Positions 49,874 to 56,239 of a DNA stretch of 56,239 nucleotides are shown one piece after another (position 1 is the first letter of the stretch; the number at the start of each line of letters is the position of its first letter). The DNA is from [Eubacterium] saphenum (GTDB taxonomy: Bacteria > Bacillota > Clostridia > Lachnospirales > Anaerotignaceae): assembly GCA_004557645.1 (NCBI GenBank), contig SFGI01000010.1, positions 1 to 56,239 of the forward strand. Direction: 5' to 3'. The position numbers and the translations under genes were made by a program. Under the pieces are notes generated by a model. The model worked only from the letters and a program-made list of their open reading frames with translations, did no database searches and was not told where the DNA came from.

Positions 49874-49947
49874 GCCAAAACGAAGTTTTGGCAAAATCGG
49901 GTTCCAAGGGAATGATTCCCTTGGCAGGGTGTGGGACAGAGTCCCAC
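49874..49947. repeat. Structured intergenic repeat, copy D (half element)
   Basis: Only the right half is present: GCCAAAAC-GAA-GTTTTGGC (49874-49892), GGGT, CCAAGGGAAT/ATTCCCTTGG (49904-49924), CAGGGT, GTGGGAC-AGA-GTCCCAC (49931-49947). It ends 7 nt from the stop codon of the ABC ATPase gene. The linkers match copy C almost base for base, while the stems differ. Confidence 0.85.
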
Positions 49948-49954
49948 AAATAAA

Positions 49955-50749
49955 TTATCCCAGCAACGCTCTATCGTTGGCAAATTCCTTGCCGCTGGCA
50001 ATGGTGAACTGATGCAGCAGATCGTCTACGGTCAGGTTCTTCTTTTCTTCCCCTTTGATATCCAGAATGATCTTCCCGTCCCACATCATGATTAGACGGT
50101 TGCCATGGGCAATGGCATCCTTCATATTATGGGTGACCATCAGGGCAGTCAGATTGTTTTCCGCAATGATCTTATCGGAAATTTCCAGAACCTTCGCCGC
50201 TGTTTTAGGGTCCAGGGCCGCCGTATGTTCATCCAGCAGGAGCAGCTTGGGCTTTTTCAATGTAGCCATCAGCAGTGTTAGCGCCTGTCTCTGACCGCCG
50301 GAAAGGAGGCCAACCTTCGCCCGCAGACGGGTTTCCAAGCCCAGATCCAGCATTTTCAGCAGTTCCACATATTCTTCTCTTTCTTCTTTTGTGATGCCCC
50401 ATCTCAGGGTACGGGCCTGTCCGCGGCGTTTGGCTACCGCCAGATTTTCTTCGATCTCCATATCTGCCGCTGTGCCGTTCATAGGGTCCTGGAAGACACG
50501 CCCCAGATATGCAGCTCTTTTATGCTCGGGCAGCTTTGTGATATCCTCCCCATCGATGATGACAGAACCGCTGTCGATGGGCCATGTACCTGCAATGGCG
50601 TTCAGCATAGTGGATTTGCCGGCACCATTACCACCGATAATGGTAACGAAATCGCCATCCTCCAAAGTCAGGTTGACGCCGTTCAAGGCTCTTTTTTCAT
50701 TGACAGAGCCGGGATTGAAAGTTTTATAGATATTTTTCAGTTCAAGCAT
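49955..50749 (-). CDS. ABC transporter ATP-binding protein, operon copy 1 (TrpZ-like)
   Basis: A 264-residue ATPase with Walker A GGNGAGKSTMLNAIAG, signature LSGGQRQALTLLMA and Walker B LLLLDEHTAALD. It powers the importer with the adjacent permease and binding protein. By my count it differs from the second copy (53027-53821) at 14 residues, about 95% identity. It overlaps the permease gene by 8 bp. The family (COG1101) is associated with tryptophan, tyrosine and other amino-acid-type import; the substrate here is not known. Confidence 0.93.
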   Translation of the reverse strand: MLELKNIYKTFNPGSVNEKRALNGVNLTLEDGDFVTIIGGNGAGKSTMLNAIAGTWPIDSGSVIIDGEDITKLPEHKRAAYLGRVFQDPMNGTAADMEIEENLAVAKRRGQARTLRWGITKEEREEYVELLKMLDLGLETRLRAKVGLLSGGQRQALTLLMATLKKPKLLLLDEHTAALDPKTAAKVLEISDKIIAENNLTALMVTHNMKDAIAHGNRLIMMWDGKIILDIKGEEKKNLTVDDLLHQFTIASGKEFANDRALLG

Positions 50750-51650
50750 TCTTCCCGCCTCCTCTCTTTACATGGCTGGCAGCATATTTTCCTTTCAAAT
50801 GGGGTACCGCCAGGAACAGGGCTACGATCAGGGAACTGATCAGCTTCATGTCTGTTGTTTCCAGACCCAGCCACAAAACCACGGCGATGACAACGAAATA
50901 CAAAATCGCACCGCCCACAACGCCTACCAGACGCAGAGCGAAATTATGAAATACCTTATCGAATACAACACCGCCGATGATAACGGCAGCCAGACCAATG
51001 ACGATGGCACCACGGCCCATATTTACGTCGGCGTTGCCCTGATACTGGGCATATAAGCCCCCTGCCAGGCCCACCAGACCGTTGGAAAGCATCAGGCCGA
51101 TGATCTTCATATTATTGGTGTTGATGCCCTGGGCACGAGCCATTTTTTCATTGTTGCCTGTAGCACGGAAGCCACGGCCCATTTCTGTGCCAAAGAACCA
51201 ATACAGAAATGCGATCAGAACGATACAGAAAACAGCCCCCACAAGAATGGCATGGGGAATGTTTCTCAGGCTGAGGATCAGGTCATATTTATCTACGCTG
51301 ATGGCCTGATTGGATTTGCCCATGATCCGCATATTGACGGAATAGAGCCCCAGCTGGGTCAGGATACCTGCCAGGATACCGGGAATACCCAGGGCAACGT
51401 GGAACAAGCCTGTCACCATGCCTGCCAGCATGCCTGCGATGGTGGCTGCGATCAATGCCACATAGACATTCTGCCCGGAAAGCATCATCATAACGGCTAC
51501 AGCACCGCCGGTGGCAATGCTGCCGTCTACGGTCAGATCCGCAAAATCCAGTATCTTAAAAGTGATGTAAACGCCAATGGCCATGACACCCCAGATCAGC
51601 CCTTGGGCAACCGAACCGGGAAGGGCGTTGAATAATGCCATAATGTTCAT
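50742..51650 (-). CDS. ABC transporter permease, operon copy 1 (TrpY-like)
   Basis: A 302-residue inner-membrane permease of the COG4120 group with about eight helices. Markers are VAQGLIWGVMAIGVYITFKI at the start, FRATGNNEKMARAQGINTNNMK in a cytoplasmic loop (coupling to the ATPase) and RGAIVIGLAAVIIGG. Start at 51650 after GGAGGGATCTCTT. It is nearly identical to copy 2, apart from conservative changes. It has its own promoter at 51725-51753 in addition to readthrough from the binding-protein gene. Confidence 0.92.
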   Translation of the reverse strand: MNIMALFNALPGSVAQGLIWGVMAIGVYITFKILDFADLTVDGSIATGGAVAVMMMLSGQNVYVALIAATIAGMLAGMVTGLFHVALGIPGILAGILTQLGLYSVNMRIMGKSNQAISVDKYDLILSLRNIPHAILVGAVFCIVLIAFLYWFFGTEMGRGFRATGNNEKMARAQGINTNNMKIIGLMLSNGLVGLAGGLYAQYQGNADVNMGRGAIVIGLAAVIIGGVVFDKVFHNFALRLVGVVGGAILYFVVIAVVLWLGLETTDMKLISSLIVALFLAVPHLKGKYAASHVKRGGGKNA

Positions 51651-51724
51651 AAGAGATCCCTCCAACTCATTTTATGTGATCTGCTTATCTTTGTCTTATG
51701 TCCTACAAAAATAAGCCAAAAAAA

Positions 51725-51753
51725 ATTATATCTCATTCCACAGAGATACGCAA
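51725..51753 (-). promoter_or_regulatory. Promoter before permease copy 1
   Basis: TTGCGT (51753-51748), a 17-bp spacer, TATAAT (51730-51725). Confidence 0.7.
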
Positions 51754-51783
51754 GTTTCTTTCCGTGCTCAAAAAATTGATAAA

Positions 51784-51810
51784 AATAGCGGAGCAAAACG
51801 CTCCGCTATT
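51784..51810 (-). terminator. Terminator between binding protein 1 and permease 1
   Basis: A perfect 10-bp stem, AATAGCGGAG/CTCCGCTATT, with a 7-base loop, then a short T-run on the minus strand. It probably lets the binding protein be made in excess. Confidence 0.88.
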
Positions 51811-51851
51811 CTGTTTGTTTTCTGCACTTTTTCTTTTGTAAAAAGGTTATT

Positions 51852-52838
51852 TTATTCGCCAATGGCTGCCATATCTTCGGGAACTGTGATACCCAGAGCT
51901 TCTGCGATTTCAGCATTATATTTTGCTGTGATACCTTCGGAAACGTATTCGATAGGCATTTCAGCGGGGTTTGCACCGTTAACCAGGATTTCGTAAGCCA
52001 TTTCTGCTGCTTTTACGCCCAGGTCATAGTAGCTGATGGACAGTGTAGCCAGACCGCAGCCGGCACACATGCCTTCTTCACCTGTGATTACAGGGATGCC
52101 TGCGGGAACAGCGATGTTTTTGATGATTTCTGTGTTGTTTGCCATTGTGTTGTCTGTAGGAACATACAGAACGTCACATTCGCTGATGGCTTTTGTCACT
52201 ACGGACTGTACTTCATTGGAATCGGCTGCTGTATATTCTGCCCAAGCAACGCCTGCTTTGTCCAGTTCAGCCTGTGCCAGCTGGGACTGGAATACGGAGT
52301 TGGGTTCTGCGGAGCAGTAAACGATACCAACCTTAGTTGCATCGGGAACCAGTTCCAGCAGCAGAGCGATCTGCTGATCTACAGGAGCCAGGTCGGATGC
52401 ACCTGTTACGTTTTTGCCGGGTGCGTCGTTGGAATCAACCACACCTGCTGTTACATAGTCTGTTACGGATGTACCAACGATGGGGATATCCGCTGTTGCT
52501 GCCGCTGCGGACTGCAGTGCTGTTGTAGCGTTGGCCATAATCAGGTCAACATTGTTGGAAACAAATTTTGTTGCGATGGTTGTGCAGTTTGTCTGTTCAC
52601 CCTGAGCATTCTTATAGTCGAAGGTTACATTGCCTTCGCCCAGCAGTTCTGTCAGCTTATCTTCGAAGCCCTGTGTTGCTGCGTCCAGTGCGGGGTGTTC
52701 CAGCTGCTGCACGATACCGATTGTATATGCATCGCCGCTTGCCGCTTCATCTGCGGGTGCTTCTGTGCTGCCGCCGCAGGCTGTCAATGCCATTGCTGCA
52801 ACCATCATTGTGGCTGTCATTTTCATCCATTTTTTCAT
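51852..52838 (-). CDS. ABC substrate-binding lipoprotein, operon copy 1 (TrpX-like)
   Basis: A 328-residue lipoprotein with a signal peptide ending in LTACGG (lipobox; Cys about 21) and a COG2984-type binding fold: IGIVQQLEHPALDAATQGF, LIMANATTALQSAAAAT, GIVYCSAEPNSVFQ and VPTDNTMANNTEII. It captures the substrate outside the cell. Start at 52838 after AAAGGGAGAG. The operon order on the minus strand is binding protein, permease, ATPase. No tryptophan T-box is present upstream. Confidence 0.93.
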   Translation of the reverse strand: MKKWMKMTATMMVAAMALTACGGSTEAPADEAASGDAYTIGIVQQLEHPALDAATQGFEDKLTELLGEGNVTFDYKNAQGEQTNCTTIATKFVSNNVDLIMANATTALQSAAAATADIPIVGTSVTDYVTAGVVDSNDAPGKNVTGASDLAPVDQQIALLLELVPDATKVGIVYCSAEPNSVFQSQLAQAELDKAGVAWAEYTAADSNEVQSVVTKAISECDVLYVPTDNTMANNTEIIKNIAVPAGIPVITGEEGMCAGCGLATLSISYYDLGVKAAEMAYEILVNGANPAEMPIEYVSEGITAKYNAEIAEALGITVPEDMAAIGE

Positions 52839-52924
52839 AAGAATCTCTCCCTTTCGTTTTCTTGCGTTTTCCGACGCTTTCACTTTCTCGCATACACGCG
52901 AGTATGCGTCACATCGTTAAAGTC

Positions 52925-52952
52925 ATTATAGCACTCCACTTGACAATGTCAA
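52925..52952 (-). promoter_or_regulatory. Promoter of binding protein 1 with overlapping palindrome
   Basis: TTGACA (52952-52947), a 16-bp spacer, TATAAT (52930-52925). The -35 lies inside a perfect inverted repeat CTTGACA-A-TGTCAAG (plus strand 52939-52953), a likely repressor site. A hairpin, CGCATAC/GTATGCG (52889-52908), lies in the leader. Confidence 0.8.
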
Positions 52953-53026
52953 GAAATTATTTCCAAAAAATCACAAGTTCTTTGTATACATTTTTTGCCG
53001 ACTTTTTATTGTATTTTCCATAGGCA

Positions 53027-53821
53027 TCAGCCCAAAAGCGCCCTGTCATTCGCAAATTCCTTGCCGCTGGCAACGGTAAACTGATGCAGCAGGTCATCTA
53101 CCGTCAGGTTCTTCTTTTCTTCCCCTTTGATATCCAGAATGATCTTGCCGTCCCACATCATGATCAGGCGATTGCCGTGGGCAATGGCATCCTTCATGTT
53201 ATGGGTCACCATCAGGGCGGTCAGGTTGTTTTCCGCAATGACTTTATCGGAAAGCTCCAAAACCTTTGCCGCTGTTTTGGGGTCCAAGGCTGCCGTATGT
53301 TCATCCAGCAGGAGCAGCTTGGGCTTTTTCAGGGTCGCCATCAGCAGCGTCAGCGCCTGCCGCTGACCGCCGGAAAGCAGACCGACTTTGGTCCGCATAC
53401 GGGTCTCCAGGCCCAGATCCAGTGTCTTCAGCAGCTCCACATATTCTTCTCTTTCCTTTTTTGTGATGCCCCATCTCAGGGTACGCTTCTGCCCGCGGCG
53501 TTTGGCTACCGCCAGATTTTCCTCGATCTCCAGATCTGCCGCTGTGCCATTCATAGGGTCCTGAAAGACACGCCCCAGATAAACGGCTCTCTTGTGTTCG
53601 GGCAGCTTTGTGATATCCACCCCATCGATCACAACAGAACCGGAATCCAGGGGCCATGTGCCGGCAATGGCATTCAGCATGGTGGATTTTCCGGCACCGT
53701 TCCCGCCGATGATGGTAACAAAATCCCCTTCTTCCAGGGTCAGATTGACACCGTTCAGGGCTCTTTTTTCATTGACAGAGCCGGGATTGAATGTCTTATA
53801 GATATTTTTCAGCTCAAGCAT
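53027..53821 (-). CDS. ABC transporter ATP-binding protein, operon copy 2 (TrpZ-like)
   Basis: A 264-residue paralogue of the 49955 ATPase, with the same Walker A, signature and Walker B sequences. The 14 differences are mostly conservative, such as Ile/Leu and Glu/Lys. It overlaps permease 2 by 8 bp, exactly as in copy 1, showing that the whole block was duplicated. Its stop codon is followed, 75 bp on, by the promoter of copy 1, with no clear terminator. Confidence 0.93.
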   Translation of the reverse strand: MLELKNIYKTFNPGSVNEKRALNGVNLTLEEGDFVTIIGGNGAGKSTMLNAIAGTWPLDSGSVVIDGVDITKLPEHKRAVYLGRVFQDPMNGTAADLEIEENLAVAKRRGQKRTLRWGITKKEREEYVELLKTLDLGLETRMRTKVGLLSGGQRQALTLLMATLKKPKLLLLDEHTAALDPKTAAKVLELSDKVIAENNLTALMVTHNMKDAIAHGNRLIMMWDGKIILDIKGEEKKNLTVDDLLHQFTVASGKEFANDRALLG

Positions 53822-54722
53822 TTTCCCTGCCTCCTCTCTTTACATGGGTGGCAGAATATTTGCCTTTCAGATAAGGCACTGCCATAAACAGGGCCACGAT
53901 CAGGGCACTGATCAGCTTCATATCTGTTGTTTCCAGACCCAGCCACAGCACCAGTGCGATAACCACAAAATACAAAATAGCACCGCCCACAACGCCCACC
54001 AGGCGCAGGGCAAAATTATGAAATACCTTATCAAATACAACACCGCCGATGATAACGGCAGCCAGACCAATCACGATGGCACCACGGCCCATATTTACGT
54101 CGGCATTGCCCTGATACTGGGCATATAAGCCCCCAGCCAGGCCAACCAGACCGTTGGACAGCATCAGACCGATGATCTTCATATTATTGGTATTGATCCC
54201 CTGGGCACGGGCCATTTTTTCGTTATTCCCTGTGGCACGGAAGCCTCGTCCCATTTCTGTGCCGAAAAACCAGTACAGCAGCACAATGACAGCCACACAG
54301 AAAATAACAGAAACGATGATGGCATGGGGGATATCTCTCAGGCTGAGGATCAGCTGGTAATTATCTACGCTGATGGCCTGATTGGATTTGCCCATGATCC
54401 GCATATTGACGGAATAGAGCCCCAGCTGGGTCAGGATACCTGCCAGGATACCGGGGATACCGAAAGCAACGTGGAATATACCTGTTGCCAGACCGGAAAG
54501 CATGCCTGCGATGGTGGCAGCCACCAGGGCAACTCCAACGTTTTGACCGGAAAGCATCATCATAACGGCTACAGCGCCGCCTGTGGCAATGCTGCCATCT
54601 ACTGTCAGATCCGCAAAATCCAGCACCTTAAAGGTGATGTAAACGCCGATCGCCATGACGCCCCAGATCAGCCCCTGGGCCACAGAGCCGGGAAGGGCAT
54701 TGAATAATGCCATAATGTTCAT
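53814..54722 (-). CDS. ABC transporter permease, operon copy 2 (TrpY-like)
   Basis: A 302-residue permease, the same length as copy 1, with the same MNIMALFNALPGSVAQG start and FRATGNNEKMARAQGINTNN coupling loop. Differences cluster in the helices around residues 70-85 and 135-155. Start at 54722 after AAAGAGG. It has a near-consensus promoter of its own, flanked by a long palindrome. Confidence 0.92.
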   Translation of the reverse strand: MNIMALFNALPGSVAQGLIWGVMAIGVYITFKVLDFADLTVDGSIATGGAVAVMMMLSGQNVGVALVAATIAGMLSGLATGIFHVAFGIPGILAGILTQLGLYSVNMRIMGKSNQAISVDNYQLILSLRDIPHAIIVSVIFCVAVIVLLYWFFGTEMGRGFRATGNNEKMARAQGINTNNMKIIGLMLSNGLVGLAGGLYAQYQGNADVNMGRGAIVIGLAAVIIGGVVFDKVFHNFALRLVGVVGGAILYFVVIALVLWLGLETTDMKLISALIVALFMAVPYLKGKYSATHVKRGGRENA

Positions 54723-54864
54723 TGAAAAAACCTCTTTCCTAAATGGATTGATTTTCACAGGAACAAACGGAGCTATTTATTTTTTTCTTTTGTATCTTCT
54801 CCCTTTTTCTTTTGTATTTGCCTTTTACCGGCATAAGTTCCTATAAAAATACATTGCAAAATGA

Positions 54865-54892
54865 ATTATAGCACTGGCATTTTGGTTGTCAA
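54865..54892 (-). promoter_or_regulatory. Near-consensus promoter of permease 2
   Basis: TTGACA (54892-54887), a 16-bp spacer ending GTGC, TATAAT (54870-54865). The same 16-bp spacing and GTGC before TATAAT occur in both binding-protein promoters. Confidence 0.85.
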
Positions 54893-54893
54893 C

Positions 54894-54943
54894 ATCGAAT
54901 CGAATATTTCGATGAACCGCATCGAAATATTCACTGATTCGAT
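54894..54943. promoter_or_regulatory. 50-bp palindrome abutting the permease 2 promoter
   Basis: Outer arms ATCGAATC (54894-54901) and GATTCGAT (54936-54943); inner arms GAATATTTCGATG (54902-54914) and CATCGAAATATTC (54920-54932); centre AACCG; one 3-base bulge (ACT). It begins one base upstream of the -35. Function is unknown: a regulator site or a cruciform. Confidence 0.85.
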
Positions 54944-54994
54944 TTAACGCCTAAATGCATAAACGCGCAAAAGCGCAAAAGCATAAAAGCATAA

Positions 54995-55021
54995 AAAAGC
55001 GGAGCATTTTGCTCCGCTTTT
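54995..55021 (-). terminator. Terminator between binding protein 2 and permease 2
   Basis: AAAAGCGGAGC/GCTCCGCTTTT with an ATTTT loop and a T-run on the minus strand. It is the counterpart of the 51784 terminator, with a different stem. Confidence 0.9.
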
Positions 55022-55038
55022 GAAAAAAATTCTCTCGA

Positions 55039-56019
55039 TCATTCAACTGTTTCCAAGGCTTCCATGCCTTCGGGGATCTCAACATGCAGCGCTGCCGCCA
55101 TATCCCCATTATATTTGGGTGTGATCCCTTCGGATACAAATTCGATGGGCATTTCAGCAGGGTTCGCACCATTTACCAAAATTTCATATGCCATCTCAGC
55201 AGCTTTTACGCCCAGATCATAGTAGCTGATGGACAATGTGGCAAGTGCACCGATCCGGCACATGGGTTCTGCCCCTGCAAAGGAAGGTACACCGGCAGGA
55301 AGGGTAATATTTTTCACAATTTCCATATTGCTTGCAAAGGTATTATCGGTAGGGATATAAACGGCACCACAATCGCTGACTACCTTTGTCATGACTGCCT
55401 GAATATCATTGGAGTCTGCCGCTGTATAGATGGCATACTCTCTGCCCAACGCCTGCAAATGCTCCTCTGCCAGCTTTGCCTGATAGGCAGAATTGGGTTC
55501 TGCGGAGCAGTATACCACTGCTACTTTTGTATCTTCCTGGCAGAACTGCAGCAAAACATCTATCTGTGTGCTGATCTCTGCCAAGTCGGAAACACCGGTC
55601 ACGTTTCTCCCGGGGGTTTCATTGGAATCTACAACACCGGCGGTGAGATAGTCTGATACAGAAGCACCGATGATAGGGATATCTCCCGTTGCAACTGCCG
55701 CAGACTGCAGTGCTGTTGTACCGTTTGCCATGATCAGGTCTACCCCGTCGGAAACGAATTTTGTTGCGATGGTGGTGCTGTTGGTCTGTTCCCCTTGGGC
55801 ATTTTTCAGATCAAAGGTTACATTTTCTTCCCCCAAAAGCTCTGTCAGCTTATCCATAAAGCCCTCAGTTGCCGCATCCAAAGAGCCATGCTCACTCTGC
55901 TGCACAATGCCGATCCGATAGGTGTTTTCCGCCGTTTCGCCTGTGCCGCCGCAGCCTGTCATCGCCATAACTGCCGCCATCAAAGCAGCTGCCAAGCCCA
56001 TGTATTTTTTCATTTTCAT
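55039..56019 (-). CDS. ABC substrate-binding lipoprotein, operon copy 2 (TrpX-like)
   Basis: A 326-residue lipoprotein: MKMKKYMGLAAALMAAV signal, lipobox MTGCGG, then a binding fold matching copy 1 (IGIVQQSEHGSLDAATEGF, VVYCSAEPNSAYQ, PTDNTFASNMEIV). By eye it shares roughly 60% of residues with copy 1, far fewer than the two ATPases do, with many changes in the ligand-cleft loops, for example GEEGMCAGCGLA against AGAEPMCRIGALA. This suggests a different or altered substrate. Start at 56019 after GGAGGACACCGT. Confidence 0.92.
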   Translation of the reverse strand: MKMKKYMGLAAALMAAVMAMTGCGGTGETAENTYRIGIVQQSEHGSLDAATEGFMDKLTELLGEENVTFDLKNAQGEQTNSTTIATKFVSDGVDLIMANGTTALQSAAVATGDIPIIGASVSDYLTAGVVDSNETPGRNVTGVSDLAEISTQIDVLLQFCQEDTKVAVVYCSAEPNSAYQAKLAEEHLQALGREYAIYTAADSNDIQAVMTKVVSDCGAVYIPTDNTFASNMEIVKNITLPAGVPSFAGAEPMCRIGALATLSISYYDLGVKAAEMAYEILVNGANPAEMPIEFVSEGITPKYNGDMAAALHVEIPEGMEALETVE

Positions 56020-56108
56020 ACGGTGTCCTCCTCCTTTTTTACATTCTTCCTACTGTTTTGGTCATAGTTTCAGACTGATCCCATTTTACGATCCTACTTT
56101 GTAAGGTG

Positions 56109-56136
56109 ATTATAGCACCCTAAAAGGGAAAGTCAA
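56109..56136 (-). promoter_or_regulatory. Promoter of binding protein 2
   Basis: TTGACT (56136-56131), a 16-bp spacer, TATAAT (56114-56109), preceded by GTGC as in the other two ABC promoters. A CCCTTTTAGGG inverted repeat lies in the spacer. Confidence 0.8.
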
Positions 56137-56147
56137 TATCAAATCAT

Positions 56148-56224
56148 AACCACGCCTAAAAGACGTGGTTTGCTCCAGCCCTATAAGGGCTTATAAAATA
56201 GCCAGCGCCTAAATGACGCTGGCT
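56148..56224. repeat. Hairpin cluster at the right edge, possible transposon end
   Basis: Three hairpins: AACCACG-N9-CGTGGTT (56148-56170), AGCCCT-ATA-AGGGCT (56177-56191), AGCCAGCG-N9-CGCTGGCT (56200-56224). The first and third loops are almost the same, CCTAAAAGA and CCTAAATGA, although the stems differ. The layout recalls IS200/IS605-type ends, but no transposase is visible before the window stops. Confidence 0.55.
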
Positions 56225-56239
56225 TTCACTTCGTTCAAG

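Larger units (their letters stand above)
54723..55038. other. Intergenic region between binding protein 2 and permease 2, 316 bp
   Basis: It holds a terminator (54995-55021), a run of short repeats GCGCAAAA and GCATAAAA (about 54965-54992), a 50-bp palindrome (54894-54943) and the permease promoter (54865-54892). No gene is seen. Confidence 0.75.

Noticed and set aside
52839..53026. Possible tryptophan T-box before the first TrpX-like gene
   Set aside because: No GGGTGG T-box motif or terminator/antiterminator pair is present; only a short hairpin and a promoter.

Overview
This looks like a chromosomal segment of an anaerobic, spore-forming Bacillota (class Clostridia, Lachnospirales or Anaerotignum-like). 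The evidence is Spo0A, the YqfC/YqfD sporulation proteins, the MecA adaptor, the conserved phoH-pgpH-ybeY-cdd-era-recO-glyQS neighbourhood, FeoAB, EFR1-type ferredoxin and SAM-I/T-box leaders. The genus is inference. Most genes lie on the minus strand; plus-strand islands are at 1.8-4.3, 17.4-19.6, 20.6-21.7 and 35.4-37.8 kb.

Layout: 0-0.7 kb is an accessory-looking edge with a HicB-like antitoxin and a 3 x 11-bp repeat. 0.7-4.4 kb carries an RpiR regulator, a small exporter, rsmA and spo0A. 4.4-9.3 kb carries a small Nif11-like protein, feoAB, metK under a SAM-I riboswitch and a free-methionine-sulfoxide reductase. 9.4-15.8 kb is a siroheme operon (AsrC-like hemoprotein, SirC-like dehydrogenase, hemC, cobA-hemD fusion, hemB) that continues into a DNA glycosylase and a DUF89 phosphatase. 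16.0-17.1 kb encodes a fusion of a (p)ppGpp-hydrolase-type HD domain with an AlkD-like domain. 17.4-25 kb holds an EFR1/polysaccharide-deacetylase pair, a DtxR regulator, an alpha-oxoamine synthase, tRNA-Arg(CCG) and glycogen phosphorylase. 25-32.3 kb holds a split chromate transporter, prfA-prmC-DUF1385, rpmE and LysM-rho. An IS30 element sits at 32.4-33.5 kb. 33.6-37.8 kb holds a membrane protein, mecA, and a likely preQ1-riboswitch-controlled queuine salvage pair (radical SAM plus YhhQ transporter). 37.8-49.7 kb is the conserved glyQS to yqfC neighbourhood. 49.9-56.0 kb holds two tandem copies of a TrpXYZ-like ABC importer operon.

The most unusual signals are: (1) a dispersed, structured intergenic repeat, three copies paired as inverted halves and one half-copy, always beginning 4-7 nt after a minus-strand stop codon and keeping its hairpins despite sequence change; (2) the HD-AlkD fusion protein; (3) the preQ1 aptamer/antiterminator before a radical SAM gene with a C-x4-C-x2-C cluster motif; (4) the duplicated importer, whose ATPases are about 95% identical while its binding proteins have diverged, with a 50-bp palindrome beside one promoter; (5) a strong promoter driving only a roughly 50-nt terminated transcript at 20.2 kb.

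All calls come from reading the sequence; no database search was run. Start codons were moved from the longest frame where a ribosome binding site decided the matter.
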